Assembly (NCBI RefSeq): GCF_014656295.1
Contig: NZ_BNCD01000001.1
Location: 124,001 to 188,000 of the forward strand
Length of the DNA stretch: 64,000 bases
DNA from: Streptomyces sulfonofaciens
Lineage (GTDB): Bacteria; Actinomycetota; Actinomycetes; Streptomycetales; Streptomycetaceae
Reading direction: 5' to 3'
This document shows positions 23,457 to 31,680 of this stretch, in pieces; position 1 is the first letter of the stretch; the number at the start of each line of letters is the position of its first letter. The notes beneath the pieces are model-generated. The model had not been told where the DNA came from and ran no database searches. It worked only from the letters and a program-made list of their open reading frames with translations. A program made the translations under genes and the position numbers.

Positions 23457-25106
23457 GTGTCCTGCCTGATCGTCCAGTCGGACAAAACACTGCTCCTCGA
23501 AGTCGACCACGAGCAAGCCGACGCCTGCCGCCGCGCCATCGCACCGTTCGCCGAACTCGAACGCGCCCCCGAGCACATCCACACCTACCGCGTCACCCCC
23601 CTCGGCCTGTGGAACGCCCGCGCCGCCGGCCATGACGCCGAACAGGTCGTCGACGCCCTCGTCCAGTACTCCCGCTACCCGGTCCCGCACGCCCTCCTCG
23701 TCGACATCGCCGAGACCATGGACCGCTACGGCCGCCTCACCCTGAGCAAGCACCCGACCCACGGTCTCGTCCTGACGAGCACCGACCGGCCGGTTCTCGA
23801 AGAGGTGCTGCGCTCCAAGCGGATCGCCCCCCTCGTGGGCGCCAGGATCGACCAGGACACCGTCGCCGTCCACCCCTCGGAGCGCGGCCAGATCAAGCAG
23901 ACCCTGCTGAAGCTGGGCTGGCCCGCCGAGGACCTGGCGGGCTACGTCGACGGCGAGGCGCACCAGATCGACCTGGCCGAGGACGGCTGGGCCCTGCGCC
24001 CGTACCAGAAGCAGGCCGTGGAGAGCTTCTGGCACGGCGGCTCCGGCGTCGTCGTACTGCCCTGCGGCGCGGGCAAGACGCTGGTCGGCGCGGGTGCCAT
24101 GGCGGAGGCGAAGGCGACGACCCTGATCCTGGTCACCAACACCGTCTCGGCCCGGCAGTGGAAGCACGAGCTGGTCGCCCGCACCTCCCTCACCGCGGAC
24201 GAGATCGGCGAGTACAGCGGCACGCGGAAGGAGATCCGCCCGGTCACCATCGCCACCTACCAGGTGCTGACGACCAGGCGGAAGGGGATCTACCCGCACC
24301 TGGAGCTGTTCGACTCCCGCGACTGGGGCCTGATCCTCTACGACGAGGTGCACCTGCTGCCCGCGCCGGTGTTCAAGTTCACCGCGGACCTCCAGGCGCG
24401 CCGCCGCCTCGGGCTGACGGCGACGCTGGTGCGGGAGGACGGCCGCGAGTCCGACGTGTTCTCGCTGATCGGCCCGAAGCGGTTCGACGCACCGTGGAAG
24501 GAGATCGAGTCGCAGGGCTACATCGCGCCCGCGGACTGCGTCGAGGTCCGGGTGAACCTCACGGAGGGCGAGCGGCTTGCCTACGCCACCGCCGAGACCG
24601 AGGAGAAGTACCGTTTCTGTGCGACGACGGACAGCAAGCGCAGGGTGACCGAGGCGCTGGTGCGGCGGCATGCGGGCGAGCAGACGCTGGTCATCGGCCA
24701 GTACATCGACCAGCTCGACGAACTGGGCGAGCACCTGAACGCGCCGGTGATCAAGGGCGAGACGACCAACGCCCAGCGGGAGAAGCTGTTCGGCGCGTTC
24801 CGTGAGGGCGAGATCTCGGTACTGGTGGTCTCCAAGGTGGCCAACTTCTCGATCGACCTGCCGGAGGCGACCGTCGCGATCCAGGTGTCCGGCACCTTCG
24901 GCTCCCGCCAGGAGGAGGCCCAGCGCCTCGGCCGGGTGCTGCGCCCGAAGGCGGACGGACACGAGGCCCGCTTCTACTCGGTCGTCGCCCGCGACACCAT
25001 CGACCAGGACTTCGCGGCCCACCGGCAGCGCTTCCTCGCCGAGCAGGGCTATGCGTACCGCATCGTGGACGCGGACGACCTCCTCACCGGAGAGCTGGAG
25101 ACCTGA
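23457..25106 (+). CDS. XPB/Ssl2-type DNA repair helicase
   Basis: A 549-residue superfamily-2 helicase. An N-terminal domain (SCLIVQSDKTLLLEV) precedes the motor. Walker A is VVLPCGAGKTLVG (about residue 202), motif II is LILYDEVHLLPAP (DEVH box, about 295), motif III is LGLTATLVRED, and motif VI is QEEAQRLGRVLRP. Length and order fit bacterial XPB, an ATP-driven 3'-5' DNA translocase of repair and transcription. GTG 23457 has GGAGG eight nt upstream; longer in-frame starts run into the 15-bp repeat and were rejected. It is separated from its usual partner, the helicase-associated gene ending at 18428, by the NRPS cassette. Confidence 0.93.
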   Translation: MSCLIVQSDKTLLLEVDHEQADACRRAIAPFAELERAPEHIHTYRVTPLGLWNARAAGHDAEQVVDALVQYSRYPVPHALLVDIAETMDRYGRLTLSKHPTHGLVLTSTDRPVLEEVLRSKRIAPLVGARIDQDTVAVHPSERGQIKQTLLKLGWPAEDLAGYVDGEAHQIDLAEDGWALRPYQKQAVESFWHGGSGVVVLPCGAGKTLVGAGAMAEAKATTLILVTNTVSARQWKHELVARTSLTADEIGEYSGTRKEIRPVTIATYQVLTTRRKGIYPHLELFDSRDWGLILYDEVHLLPAPVFKFTADLQARRRLGLTATLVREDGRESDVFSLIGPKRFDAPWKEIESQGYIAPADCVEVRVNLTEGERLAYATAETEEKYRFCATTDSKRRVTEALVRRHAGEQTLVIGQYIDQLDELGEHLNAPVIKGETTNAQREKLFGAFREGEISVLVVSKVANFSIDLPEATVAIQVSGTFGSRQEEAQRLGRVLRPKADGHEARFYSVVARDTIDQDFAAHRQRFLAEQGYAYRIVDADDLLTGELET

Positions 25107-25217
25107 CGCGGGGTCCGCCCGTCCCGCGGCCGCAGCGTTCCCGGGCGTCGTCCGGGGCCGGGTCCGGGATGCGGTTCCGAGGGGGCGGCCCCTTGGGGCC
25201 ACGTCCGAGGGCACGCC

Positions 25218-25254
25218 GGGGAAGGTGCGTGCGCGTACGGCCGGGACCTTCCCC
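25218..25254. terminator. Hairpin downstream of XPB helicase
   Basis: GGGGAAGGT (25218-25226) pairs with ACCTTCCCC (25246-25254) across a 19-nt loop, about 110 bp after the XPB stop and before the next gene. Confidence 0.55.
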
Positions 25255-25347
25255 CGACCGTGCAAAGCCTGTCGGCTTTCGCTGCATACGGAGCGTAGGG
25301 GTCCGTACCGTGGGTGGCTCCCGTGCTACTCGGTGGAGGGACGAAGG

Positions 25348-25650
25348 GTGAACGAGGAAGAAAGCCGGCGGCTGCGCAAGCTGGCGCCGGTGATCTCGCA
25401 GACCACGGTCGGTCTGCTGCGGAAGGTCGTGGGCCTGGAGCCCGCGGAGCGGATCCCCGAGGAGGCGATGTACGTCGCCGACGAGGTTTTGGAGAAGTAC
25501 GGGACGGACGGCCTCCGCCTGCTGGTGATGAGCCTGACGGGCTGGGCGGCCGTGGAGATCGAACGGGACGCCCAGCTCAGCGGCCGCACGCACGAGGCAC
25601 TGCTCGACGACATCGCGCTGACCTGCCTGGAGGCCAACCCGGACGGCTGA
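25348..25650 (+). CDS. Small conserved cytoplasmic protein, function unknown
   Basis: A 100-residue, acidic, probably all-helical protein starting at GTG 25348 (VNEEESRRLRKLAPVISQT), with GGAGGGACGAAGG upstream. It contains EEAMYVADEVLEKYGTDGLRLLVMSL and GWAAVEIERDAQLSGRTHEALLDD, without Cys clusters, signal peptide or DNA-binding motif. I recognise no family. The sequence looks soluble and well conserved in codon use (GC3 very high). It follows XPB by 240 bp with a hairpin between, so it likely has its own promoter. Past the stop, 25758-25855 carries several copies of GCCGGGGAGACG and no gene. Confidence 0.72.
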   Translation: MNEEESRRLRKLAPVISQTTVGLLRKVVGLEPAERIPEEAMYVADEVLEKYGTDGLRLLVMSLTGWAAVEIERDAQLSGRTHEALLDDIALTCLEANPDG

Positions 25651-25916
25651 GGGCCGGCACGGTCCGTTCCGGACGGCCGAGCGGCCGGCGGGCCCGCCGG
25701 GGGAGGTCGGGCCCGCCGCCGGTCCCCGTGGCCGGCGGCCCGGGGCGGGGCCGGCGGCGCCGGGGAGACGCGTCCCCGGCAGCTGGGAGACAGGTCCGCG
25801 GTGCCGGGGAGACGGCTGCAGGGGCGCCGGGGTGCCGGGGAGACGCGGAGACGGGGAGCCGGGGCCGCGGGGAGGGCCCGGCGGGCCTGAAAGCCGGAAG
25901 CCGGGTGCCGCGGTAC

Positions 25917-26132
25917 TCAGCGGCGCCGCAGCACCCCCGCCTCCTCCAGGTACTCCCCGAGGACCGCCACCTCGAACGCCGAGGCCACGTAGACCCGGAC
26001 GGCTCGCAGGGCGTCACCGAGCCGGTGCTGGTGCGGGGTCCCGGTCGCGGCGGTCGCGCCCGGCGGCCCCTGGCTGCCCGGCCGCCGTGACGGCAGGGCG
26101 GCCGGGGTGAGGGAAAAGGCCGATACGCTCAT
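25917..26132 (-). CDS. Small hypothetical protein
   Basis: A 71-residue frame from ATG 26132 (MSVSAFSLTPAALPSRR), Pro/Gly-rich at first and then a plausible amphipathic C-terminus (DALRAVRVYVASAFEVAVLGEYLEEAGVL). Third-position GC is coding-like in the second half. There is no clear ribosome site. It is divergent from HelD, and its start overlaps one arm of an 8-bp inverted repeat (ATGTGTCC, 26131-26138; GGACACAT, 26160-26167). I do not recognise the family; it may be a real small Streptomyces protein or chance. Confidence 0.45.
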   Translation of the reverse strand: MSVSAFSLTPAALPSRRPGSQGPPGATAATGTPHQHRLGDALRAVRVYVASAFEVAVLGEYLEEAGVLRRR

Positions 26133-26404
26133 GTGTCCATAGTCGTTTTCGGTCAGGTCGGACACATCAGCCCAGGGATGTAATCGCAGCGGCCCCACCC
26201 GTACGACTCAGGTCCCCTCCCCTACGTCCGGGGAGTGACGGGGACGGCTCCCGGCCCCTGGGTGAGCGGACCGGGCACACGGGCCCCGCGGCCACGACGT
26301 CGCCGCCGACACGGCACGAGACGGCACCGGCACGGGCACGGGCACGGCACGGCACAGGCACCGGCACGGGCACGGCGATGCACCGCACGGCCCGCGAAAA
26401 CCGC
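26133..26404. repeat. Intergenic region with hexamer-like (GGCACG) array
   Basis: From about 26310 to 26376 the sequence is an irregular array of GGCACG/GGCACC units. The inverted repeat ATGTGTCC/GGACACAT overlaps the left edge. No gene and no rifamycin-type regulatory element was recognised. Confidence 0.6.
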
Positions 26405-26434
26405 TTCGACGTCCGAACCCGCGTCGACTAAACT
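26405..26434 (+). promoter_or_regulatory. Candidate promoter of the HelD gene
   Basis: TTCGAC (26405-26410) and TAAACT (26429-26434), spaced 18 bp, resemble the Streptomyces vegetative -35/-10 pair. Transcription would begin near 26441, leaving a leader of about 155 nt before GTG 26596. Confidence 0.4.
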
Positions 26435-26595
26435 CCCCGCCCTTGCCCGCCTCCCCTCTGTGGAGTGCCGCCGGCCGGACGGAAACCGGCCGGTTCTTCC
26501 GCGCGCCCGCGCGCATCCACCGCACGACGCCCGGCGGCGCACCGCGCCAGCGCGCCCCCGCCGCCGGGATCCGCACGCTCCCGGAGGCAGCACCC

Positions 26596-29004
26596 GTGTC
26601 CACCCCACCCGCTGGTCCCCGTCCCGCCGACGCCCCGTCCGGCGTCCCCGCGGCACGCGGCACTCGGGACGCCGCTCAGGGCGCCCCGGAGAACACCCCC
26701 GCACGCACCACCGCGAGCACCGCCCCGGATGCCGCGCCGGGTCCGGCGGCCCGCGCCCGGCCCGAGACCCGCACCCAGGCCGGCGACGAGACCGGTGGCG
26801 GGACGCCCCGTGACGCGACGACCCGTGACACGACGACCCGTGACACGACCACCGCCGACGGGACGACCGGCGACGTCCTGCTGGCCCGCGAGCAGGCGCA
26901 CCTGACCGCCTCGCGTGCGGCCCTGCGCGCGATGCGCGAGGACGCCGAGTCGCTGGACATCAGGGACGTGACGGCGAACTGGGTGAACGCGGAGGTGCTC
27001 CGGCGCCAGATCGAAGCCCGCATCAAGTCCCTGGCCGACCTCGCCCACACACCGCTCTTCTTCGGCCGCCTCGACTACGAGCACGCGCCGGGCGCGGACC
27101 CGGCCGGGCAGGCCGGGCGGAACGGGCAGGCCGGGGGCGCCGGAGCGGGCGGAGGAGCGGCGGACGGATCGGGTGGCGCAGCCGATGACGGGCCGCCCGG
27201 CACCGGCGGCGACGCGGCGACCGCCCTCTACATCGGCCGCCGCCATGTGCACGACGCGGACGGCGACCCCATGGTGATCGACTGGCGCGCCCCGGTCTCG
27301 CAGCCGTTCTACCAGGCATCGAAGAAGCAGCCGATGGACGTCGTGCTGCGCCGCCGCTTCGGCTACACGGGCGGCGACCTCACGGCGTACGAGGACGAGC
27401 ACCTGATGGACCCGGCCGAGGCGGTCCGCACCAGCAGGCTGCTCCAGCAGGAGATCGAGCGGCCGCGCGTGGGCCCGATGCGGGACATCGTGGCGACCAT
27501 CCAGCCCGAGCAGGACGAGATCGTGCGCTCCGGCCTGACCGGCACGGTCTGTGTGCAGGGCGGTCCGGGCACCGGCAAGACCGCGGTGGGCCTGCACCGC
27601 GTCGCCTACCTCCTCTACGCCCACCGGGAGCGGCTGGCGAGGACGGGCACCCTGGTCATCGGCCCGAACGCGTCCTTCCTGCGCTACATCGAGCAGGTGC
27701 TGCCCGCCCTGGGCGAGCTGGAGGTGCGGCAGGCGACGATCGGGGAGCTGGTCGGGCAGGTGCCGGTGCACGGCACGGACGACCCGGCCGCGGCGCTGGT
27801 GAAGGGCGACGCCCGGATGGCGGAGGTGCTGCGCCGTGCGCTGCGCTCGCACGTGGTCCCGCCGCAGGAGCCCCTGGTGGTGGTCCGCGGTTCGCGCCGC
27901 TGGCGGATCCCGGCGTACGAGCTGGAGGAGATCGTCGGCGAGCTGCTGGCCCGCGACATCCGCTACGGCGCCGCGCGCGACGCCCTGCCGCAGCGCATCG
28001 CGCACGCCGTGCTGGTCCGCATGGAGCAGGCCGGGGAGGCGCCGGACGACCGCGTGCAGGACGCCGTGGCCCGCAACGCGGCCGTGAAGGCGGTGGTCAA
28101 GACCGTCTGGCCGGCGGTCGAGCCGGCGAAGCTGGTGCTGCGGCTGCTCTCCGACGCGGACTTCCTCGCGGCCCATGCGGAGGGGCTGCTCACCGAGGAG
28201 GAGCAGAAGACGATCCTGTGGACCAGGCCACCGCGGAGCATCCGGTCGGCGAAGTGGTCGGCGGCCGACGCGGTCCTCGTCGACGAGGCGGCCGACCTGG
28301 TCTCGCGCACCACCTCGCTCGGCCATGTCGTCCTCGACGAGGCGCAGGACCTGTCCCCGATGCAGTACCGGGCGGTCGGGCGGCGCTGTTCGACCGGGTC
28401 GGCAACGGTCCTCGGCGACCTCGCCCAGGGCACCACGCCGTGGGCGACGAGCAGTTGGGACGAGGCGCTGCGGCACCTGGGCAAGTCGGACGCGGTGGTG
28501 GAGGAGCTGACCGCGGGCTTCCGCGTGCCGCGCGAGGTCATCTCCTACGCGTCCCGGCTGCTGCCCGCGATCGCTCCCGGTCTCGCGGAGGTGGACTCCG
28601 TACGGGAGTCGCCCGGATCGCTGTCGGTGGTGCGCACCACGCCCGGGGAACTGACCGCGGCGGTGCTGGCCGCGTGCGGCGAGGCGCTGCGGCACGAGGG
28701 CTCGATCGGGCTCATCGCCGCGGACGTCCGCGTTCCCGTGCTCGCCGAGGCGCTCGCGTCCACCGGGGTGCCGTACCTCCAGCCCGGCGAGGAGACCACC
28801 GCCGCCTCGCGCCTCACCCTGGTGCCGGCGTCCCTGGCCAAGGGTCTGGAGTACGACTACGTGGTCCTCGACGAGCCCGGGGCGATCGTCACCGCGGAGC
28901 CGGACGAACGCACCGGGCTGCGGCGGCTGTACGTCTGCCTGACCCGCGCGGTCTCCGGCCTCGCGGTCCTCCACTCCGGCCCGCTCCCCGCCCGGCTGGC
29001 ATAG
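26596..29004 (+). CDS. HelD/HelR-type RNA polymerase-associated ATPase
   Basis: An 802-residue superfamily-1 (UvrD-like) ATPase. The first ~90 residues are low-complexity, with tandem TTRDT from a 15-bp repeat at 26814-26845. A coiled-coil N-arm follows (LLAREQAHLTASRAALRAMREDAESLD; WVNAEVLRRQIEARIKSLADL), then LYIGRRHVHDADGDPMVIDWRAPVSQPFY, which is diagnostic of the HelD family. Walker A GGPGTGKTAVGLHR is near residue 321, motif II is VVLDEAQDLSPMQ, and the final helicase motif is LYVCLTRAVSGL. HelD proteins remove stalled RNA polymerase from DNA; actinobacterial HelR also confers rifamycin tolerance. GTG 26596 has GGAGG eight nt upstream. A Gly-rich insert lies at about 165-205. Confidence 0.92.
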   Translation: MSTPPAGPRPADAPSGVPAARGTRDAAQGAPENTPARTTASTAPDAAPGPAARARPETRTQAGDETGGGTPRDATTRDTTTRDTTTADGTTGDVLLAREQAHLTASRAALRAMREDAESLDIRDVTANWVNAEVLRRQIEARIKSLADLAHTPLFFGRLDYEHAPGADPAGQAGRNGQAGGAGAGGGAADGSGGAADDGPPGTGGDAATALYIGRRHVHDADGDPMVIDWRAPVSQPFYQASKKQPMDVVLRRRFGYTGGDLTAYEDEHLMDPAEAVRTSRLLQQEIERPRVGPMRDIVATIQPEQDEIVRSGLTGTVCVQGGPGTGKTAVGLHRVAYLLYAHRERLARTGTLVIGPNASFLRYIEQVLPALGELEVRQATIGELVGQVPVHGTDDPAAALVKGDARMAEVLRRALRSHVVPPQEPLVVVRGSRRWRIPAYELEEIVGELLARDIRYGAARDALPQRIAHAVLVRMEQAGEAPDDRVQDAVARNAAVKAVVKTVWPAVEPAKLVLRLLSDADFLAAHAEGLLTEEEQKTILWTRPPRSIRSAKWSAADAVLVDEAADLVSRTTSLGHVVLDEAQDLSPMQYRAVGRRCSTGSATVLGDLAQGTTPWATSSWDEALRHLGKSDAVVEELTAGFRVPREVISYASRLLPAIAPGLAEVDSVRESPGSLSVVRTTPGELTAAVLAACGEALRHEGSIGLIAADVRVPVLAEALASTGVPYLQPGEETTAASRLTLVPASLAKGLEYDYVVLDEPGAIVTAEPDERTGLRRLYVCLTRAVSGLAVLHSGPLPARLA

Positions 29005-29166
29005 GGGGCGCGCCCCGGCACCGGCCGGGCGGCCCGGGCCCGCAGGCCGGGCCGGGCCCACAGTCCGGACCCACGACCCGGCCCCAGGCCCCGGCTCCAC
29101 GACCCGGCTCCCGGCCCCCGCGGCCGTGCCCGTCCAGGACGGCACCGGACCGGTAGGGCCGGGCCC

Positions 29167-29874
29167 CTACCGGTCCAGTGCCGTCCGCCACTCCCGCACG
29201 GCCGCCGCGGAGACCGGTGCCTGCCAGCCGCCCGGCCGGGCCGCCCGGCCGATGTGGAAGGCGCGGACGCCCCCCGCTCTCAGCCGCTCCACGTGCCCGG
29301 GCCGCAGCCCCCCGCCCACCAGCAGCTCCTGCGCGTACCCGGGCTCGCCGCGCCGCGCGGCCTCCGCGAGGAGGACCGGCAGCCCCTCGTCGACGCCCAG
29401 CGGCGACCCGGCCGTCAGATACGTGTCGAGCCCGGTCAGGTCGGCGAGCTGCCCCCGCAGTGCCGCCCGGTCGGCCGCGTGGTCGATGGCCCGGTGGAAC
29501 GTCCACCGGCTCCCGTCGAGTTCGCCGACGACCTCCTCCACCACCCCGGTGTCCGGCGCCCCCCGCCCGTCCAGGAAGCCGAGCACGAACTCCGCGGCCC
29601 CTTCGGCCCGAAGCGCCCGCGCGCTGCGGACGAGCGCCGCCACCTCGGCGGACGACGCCGGTGTGAAGCCGCCGGACGGGCGGAGCATCACCCGCACCGG
29701 AATGTCCACGGCGGCCCGCACGGCGGCGAAGGTCGCGCAGGAGGGCGTCAGCCCGTCCGCGGCCATGTCGGAGACCAGCTCGATCCGGTCCGCGCCGCCC
29801 TGCTGCGCGGCCGCGGCGTCCCGTGCGTCGAGGCCGATCACCTCCAGCAGCGCACGGCCGGCGGGATTGCTCAT
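29167..29874 (-). CDS. cutC: CutC-family copper homeostasis protein
   Basis: A 235-residue TIM-barrel protein with the CutC signatures LLEVIGLDARDAAAAQQGGADRIELVSDM (residues ~9-37), IPVRVMLRPSGGFTP and TFHRAIDH, and a C-terminal GGGLRPGHVERLRAGGVRAFHIGRAAR. The family is named for copper tolerance in E. coli, though its biochemical role is unsettled. ATG 29874 is preceded by GAGGAG nine nt upstream. It is convergent with HelD (162 bp apart, gene-free), so no operon partner is present. Nothing unusual is seen in length or motifs. Confidence 0.9.
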   Translation of the reverse strand: MSNPAGRALLEVIGLDARDAAAAQQGGADRIELVSDMAADGLTPSCATFAAVRAAVDIPVRVMLRPSGGFTPASSAEVAALVRSARALRAEGAAEFVLGFLDGRGAPDTGVVEEVVGELDGSRWTFHRAIDHAADRAALRGQLADLTGLDTYLTAGSPLGVDEGLPVLLAEAARRGEPGYAQELLVGGGLRPGHVERLRAGGVRAFHIGRAARPGGWQAPVSAAAVREWRTALDR

Positions 29875-29968
29875 GGGACCCAGCTCCTCGATCGACGGAC
29901 GTCCACCTCAATCTACAGGTCTAGTCCACTCCCCCACCGGGGAACCGGAACGACGGGAGTGACCGGGA

Positions 29969-30122
29969 CCACCGAGCCACCGAGCCACCGGACCACCGGA
30001 CCACCGGACCGAGGGTCCTCGCACCGGGCGGGGGCCCCGCACCGGGCCGAGGGTCCTCGCACCGGACGGAGGTCCTCGCACCGGGCCGGGTCCTCGCACT
30101 GGGCCGGGTCCTCGCACCGGGC
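29969..30122. repeat. Two adjacent tandem arrays upstream of cutC
   Basis: An 8-bp array (CCACCGAG then CCACCGGA, five units, 29969-30010) runs straight into 5-6 units of about 18-20 bp built on GGTCCTCGCACCGGGCC (30011-30122). They fill the gap between cutC and the mycothiol-dependent enzyme gene and can form GC-rich hairpins. Confidence 0.8.
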
Positions 30123-30132
30123 CCCGGCGCCC

Positions 30133-30891
30133 TCACCCGAACAACCGCAGCTCCTTCTCGGCCGCGCCCGCCAACTCGTACCGCGCCCCCACCACGGGAC
30201 GCCCCGCGTACAGCCGTACCAGGGTCGCCGCGTCGCCGATGTACCGCGCCGGGGGCGCGTCCCCGTTCGCGGTCCCGAGGAACAGCGGCTCGTCCTGGTC
30301 GTCCAGGTCCGCGTGCAGCGGCAGATGCTCCCGCTCCCGGCTGTACCGGGCCAGCAGGGCCAGCGCGCAGGGCAGTCCCTCCCCCGCGTACGCCCCGGCC
30401 TCGCCCAGCGCGTCCCGCACGTCCCCGGCGTGCACCCATTCGCCGAGCGCCACCAGGTCCAGGGGTCCTCCGGCCTCCGCGATCGCAGGGCCGGCGTCGG
30501 TCATGCCGCGTTCCAGCTCGTCCAGGACGCGTTCGAGGGGCCAGTCGGCGCGTTCGGCGACGTCCCGTTCGTTGGCCTCGGGTGAGAACGCCCCCTTCCC
30601 CGTCCGGCCCTCCACGACCCGTACCAGCACCGCGCCGCAGTGCGCCAGCACGTCGCGGACCGTCCAGCCGGGGCAGGCGGTGCGGGCCGCGAGGTCGGCC
30701 TCGGCGCGGGAGCGCAGCAGCGGCAGCAGCGCGTCGCGTTCGATCCGCAGCAGCCGGCCCGGCAGTTCGGGATCCGCTGCCTGCGCCGCGTTCCCGGCGC
30801 CGGGGGCACCGCCGGCGACTGCGGGACGCCCGGCACGGCCCAGGTGGTCGGCGTCGTGTGCGTGGGGTTCGTCTCGTACGTCAGCACTCAT
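30133..30891 (-). CDS. Mycothiol-dependent maleylpyruvate isomerase-family protein
   Basis: A 252-residue protein of the DinB/MDMPI superfamily. The helical-bundle domain begins after a 45-residue polar N-terminus: LLRIERDALLPLLRSRAEADLAARTACPGWTVRDVLAHCGAVLVRVVEG. Metal ligands are expected at His in DVLAHCG, Glu in GEWVHAGDVRDALGE and the WVHAGD histidine. A C-terminal region (GDAATLVRLYAGRP) is typical of actinobacterial members. Only some relatives are true maleylpyruvate isomerases, and no aromatic degradation genes are near, so the reaction is unknown. It starts at ATG 30891 and is divergent from the HD-domain gene 67 bp away. Confidence 0.85.
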   Translation of the reverse strand: MSADVRDEPHAHDADHLGRAGRPAVAGGAPGAGNAAQAADPELPGRLLRIERDALLPLLRSRAEADLAARTACPGWTVRDVLAHCGAVLVRVVEGRTGKGAFSPEANERDVAERADWPLERVLDELERGMTDAGPAIAEAGGPLDLVALGEWVHAGDVRDALGEAGAYAGEGLPCALALLARYSREREHLPLHADLDDQDEPLFLGTANGDAPPARYIGDAATLVRLYAGRPVVGARYELAGAAEKELRLFG

Positions 30892-30958
30892 GCATCCACG
30901 CTAGGGGCAACCGGCCCCGCGCACACGCACGGAACCGACCCGCGCCGTGCGAACGATA

Positions 30959-31630
30959 ATGCCGTCCATGGCCCCCTTCCCCGCGCACCCCGCCCACGAC
31001 GACCTGCGCAGGCGCTGGAGCACCGCTCTGGTCGCGGCCCGCGACGGCGCGGTGGAGCCCGATCCCGCGCCGTACGCCGAGAACCTGCTGGCGCGCTGGG
31101 CCGAGCCGCAGCGCCGCTACCACACCACCGGCCACCTCGTGGCGGTGCTCGACCACGTCGACGTGCTGGCACCGCACGCCCAGGACCCGGCCGCGGTCCG
31201 GCTCGCGGCCTGGTTCCACGACGCGGTCTACCGACCGGACCGCTCGGAGAACGAGGAGCGCAGCGCCGCCCTCGCCGAGCGCGCGCTGCCCGAGGCCGGG
31301 GTGGGGCCCGCGCGCACCGCGGAGGTGGCCCGCCTGGTCCGGCTGACCACCACCCACGACCCGCGCCCCGGCGACACCGACGGCGAGGTGCTGTGCGACG
31401 CGGACCTGGCGATCCTGGCCGCGCCGCCCGGCGACTACGCCGCATACGCCGCGGCGGTCCGCGAGGAGTACGCGTTCGTGCCGGACGACGCCTTCCGCGC
31501 GGGCCGCGCCGGAGTGCTGCGCCAACTCCTCGCGCTGCCCGCCCTCTTCCGTACCCCGCACGGCGCCGCGCACTGGGAGGCCGCGGCCCGCCACAACCTC
31601 GGCACGGAACTGGCGTTGCTCTCCGCCTGA
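30959..31630 (+). CDS. HD-domain-like predicted metal-dependent hydrolase
   Basis: A 223-residue soluble protein. The HD-type metal motifs are RRYHTTGHLVAVLDHV (first histidines), LAAWFHDAVYRPDRSENEERSA (His-Asp pair) and EVLCDADLAILAA (final Asp). This family is often annotated by database carry-over as an NMDA-receptor-like protein; a phosphohydrolase is a more sensible guess, but the substrate is unknown. ATG 30959 is used; ATG 30968 (MAPFPAH) is equally possible, and GATAAT at 30955-30960 could be a -10 element if the mRNA is leaderless. Only 50 bp separate it from the downstream exporter gene, so they are likely co-transcribed. Confidence 0.78.
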   Translation: MPSMAPFPAHPAHDDLRRRWSTALVAARDGAVEPDPAPYAENLLARWAEPQRRYHTTGHLVAVLDHVDVLAPHAQDPAAVRLAAWFHDAVYRPDRSENEERSAALAERALPEAGVGPARTAEVARLVRLTTTHDPRPGDTDGEVLCDADLAILAAPPGDYAAYAAAVREEYAFVPDDAFRAGRAGVLRQLLALPALFRTPHGAAHWEAAARHNLGTELALLSA

Positions 31631-31680
31631 CGCACCCTCGGACCGGGAATGCGGCGCTTGGAACACCTGTTCCCGCTGGT

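Noticed and set aside
26428..29145. Minus-strand frame of 905 codons
   Set aside because: It mirrors HelD, whose helicase motifs are all present on the plus strand.
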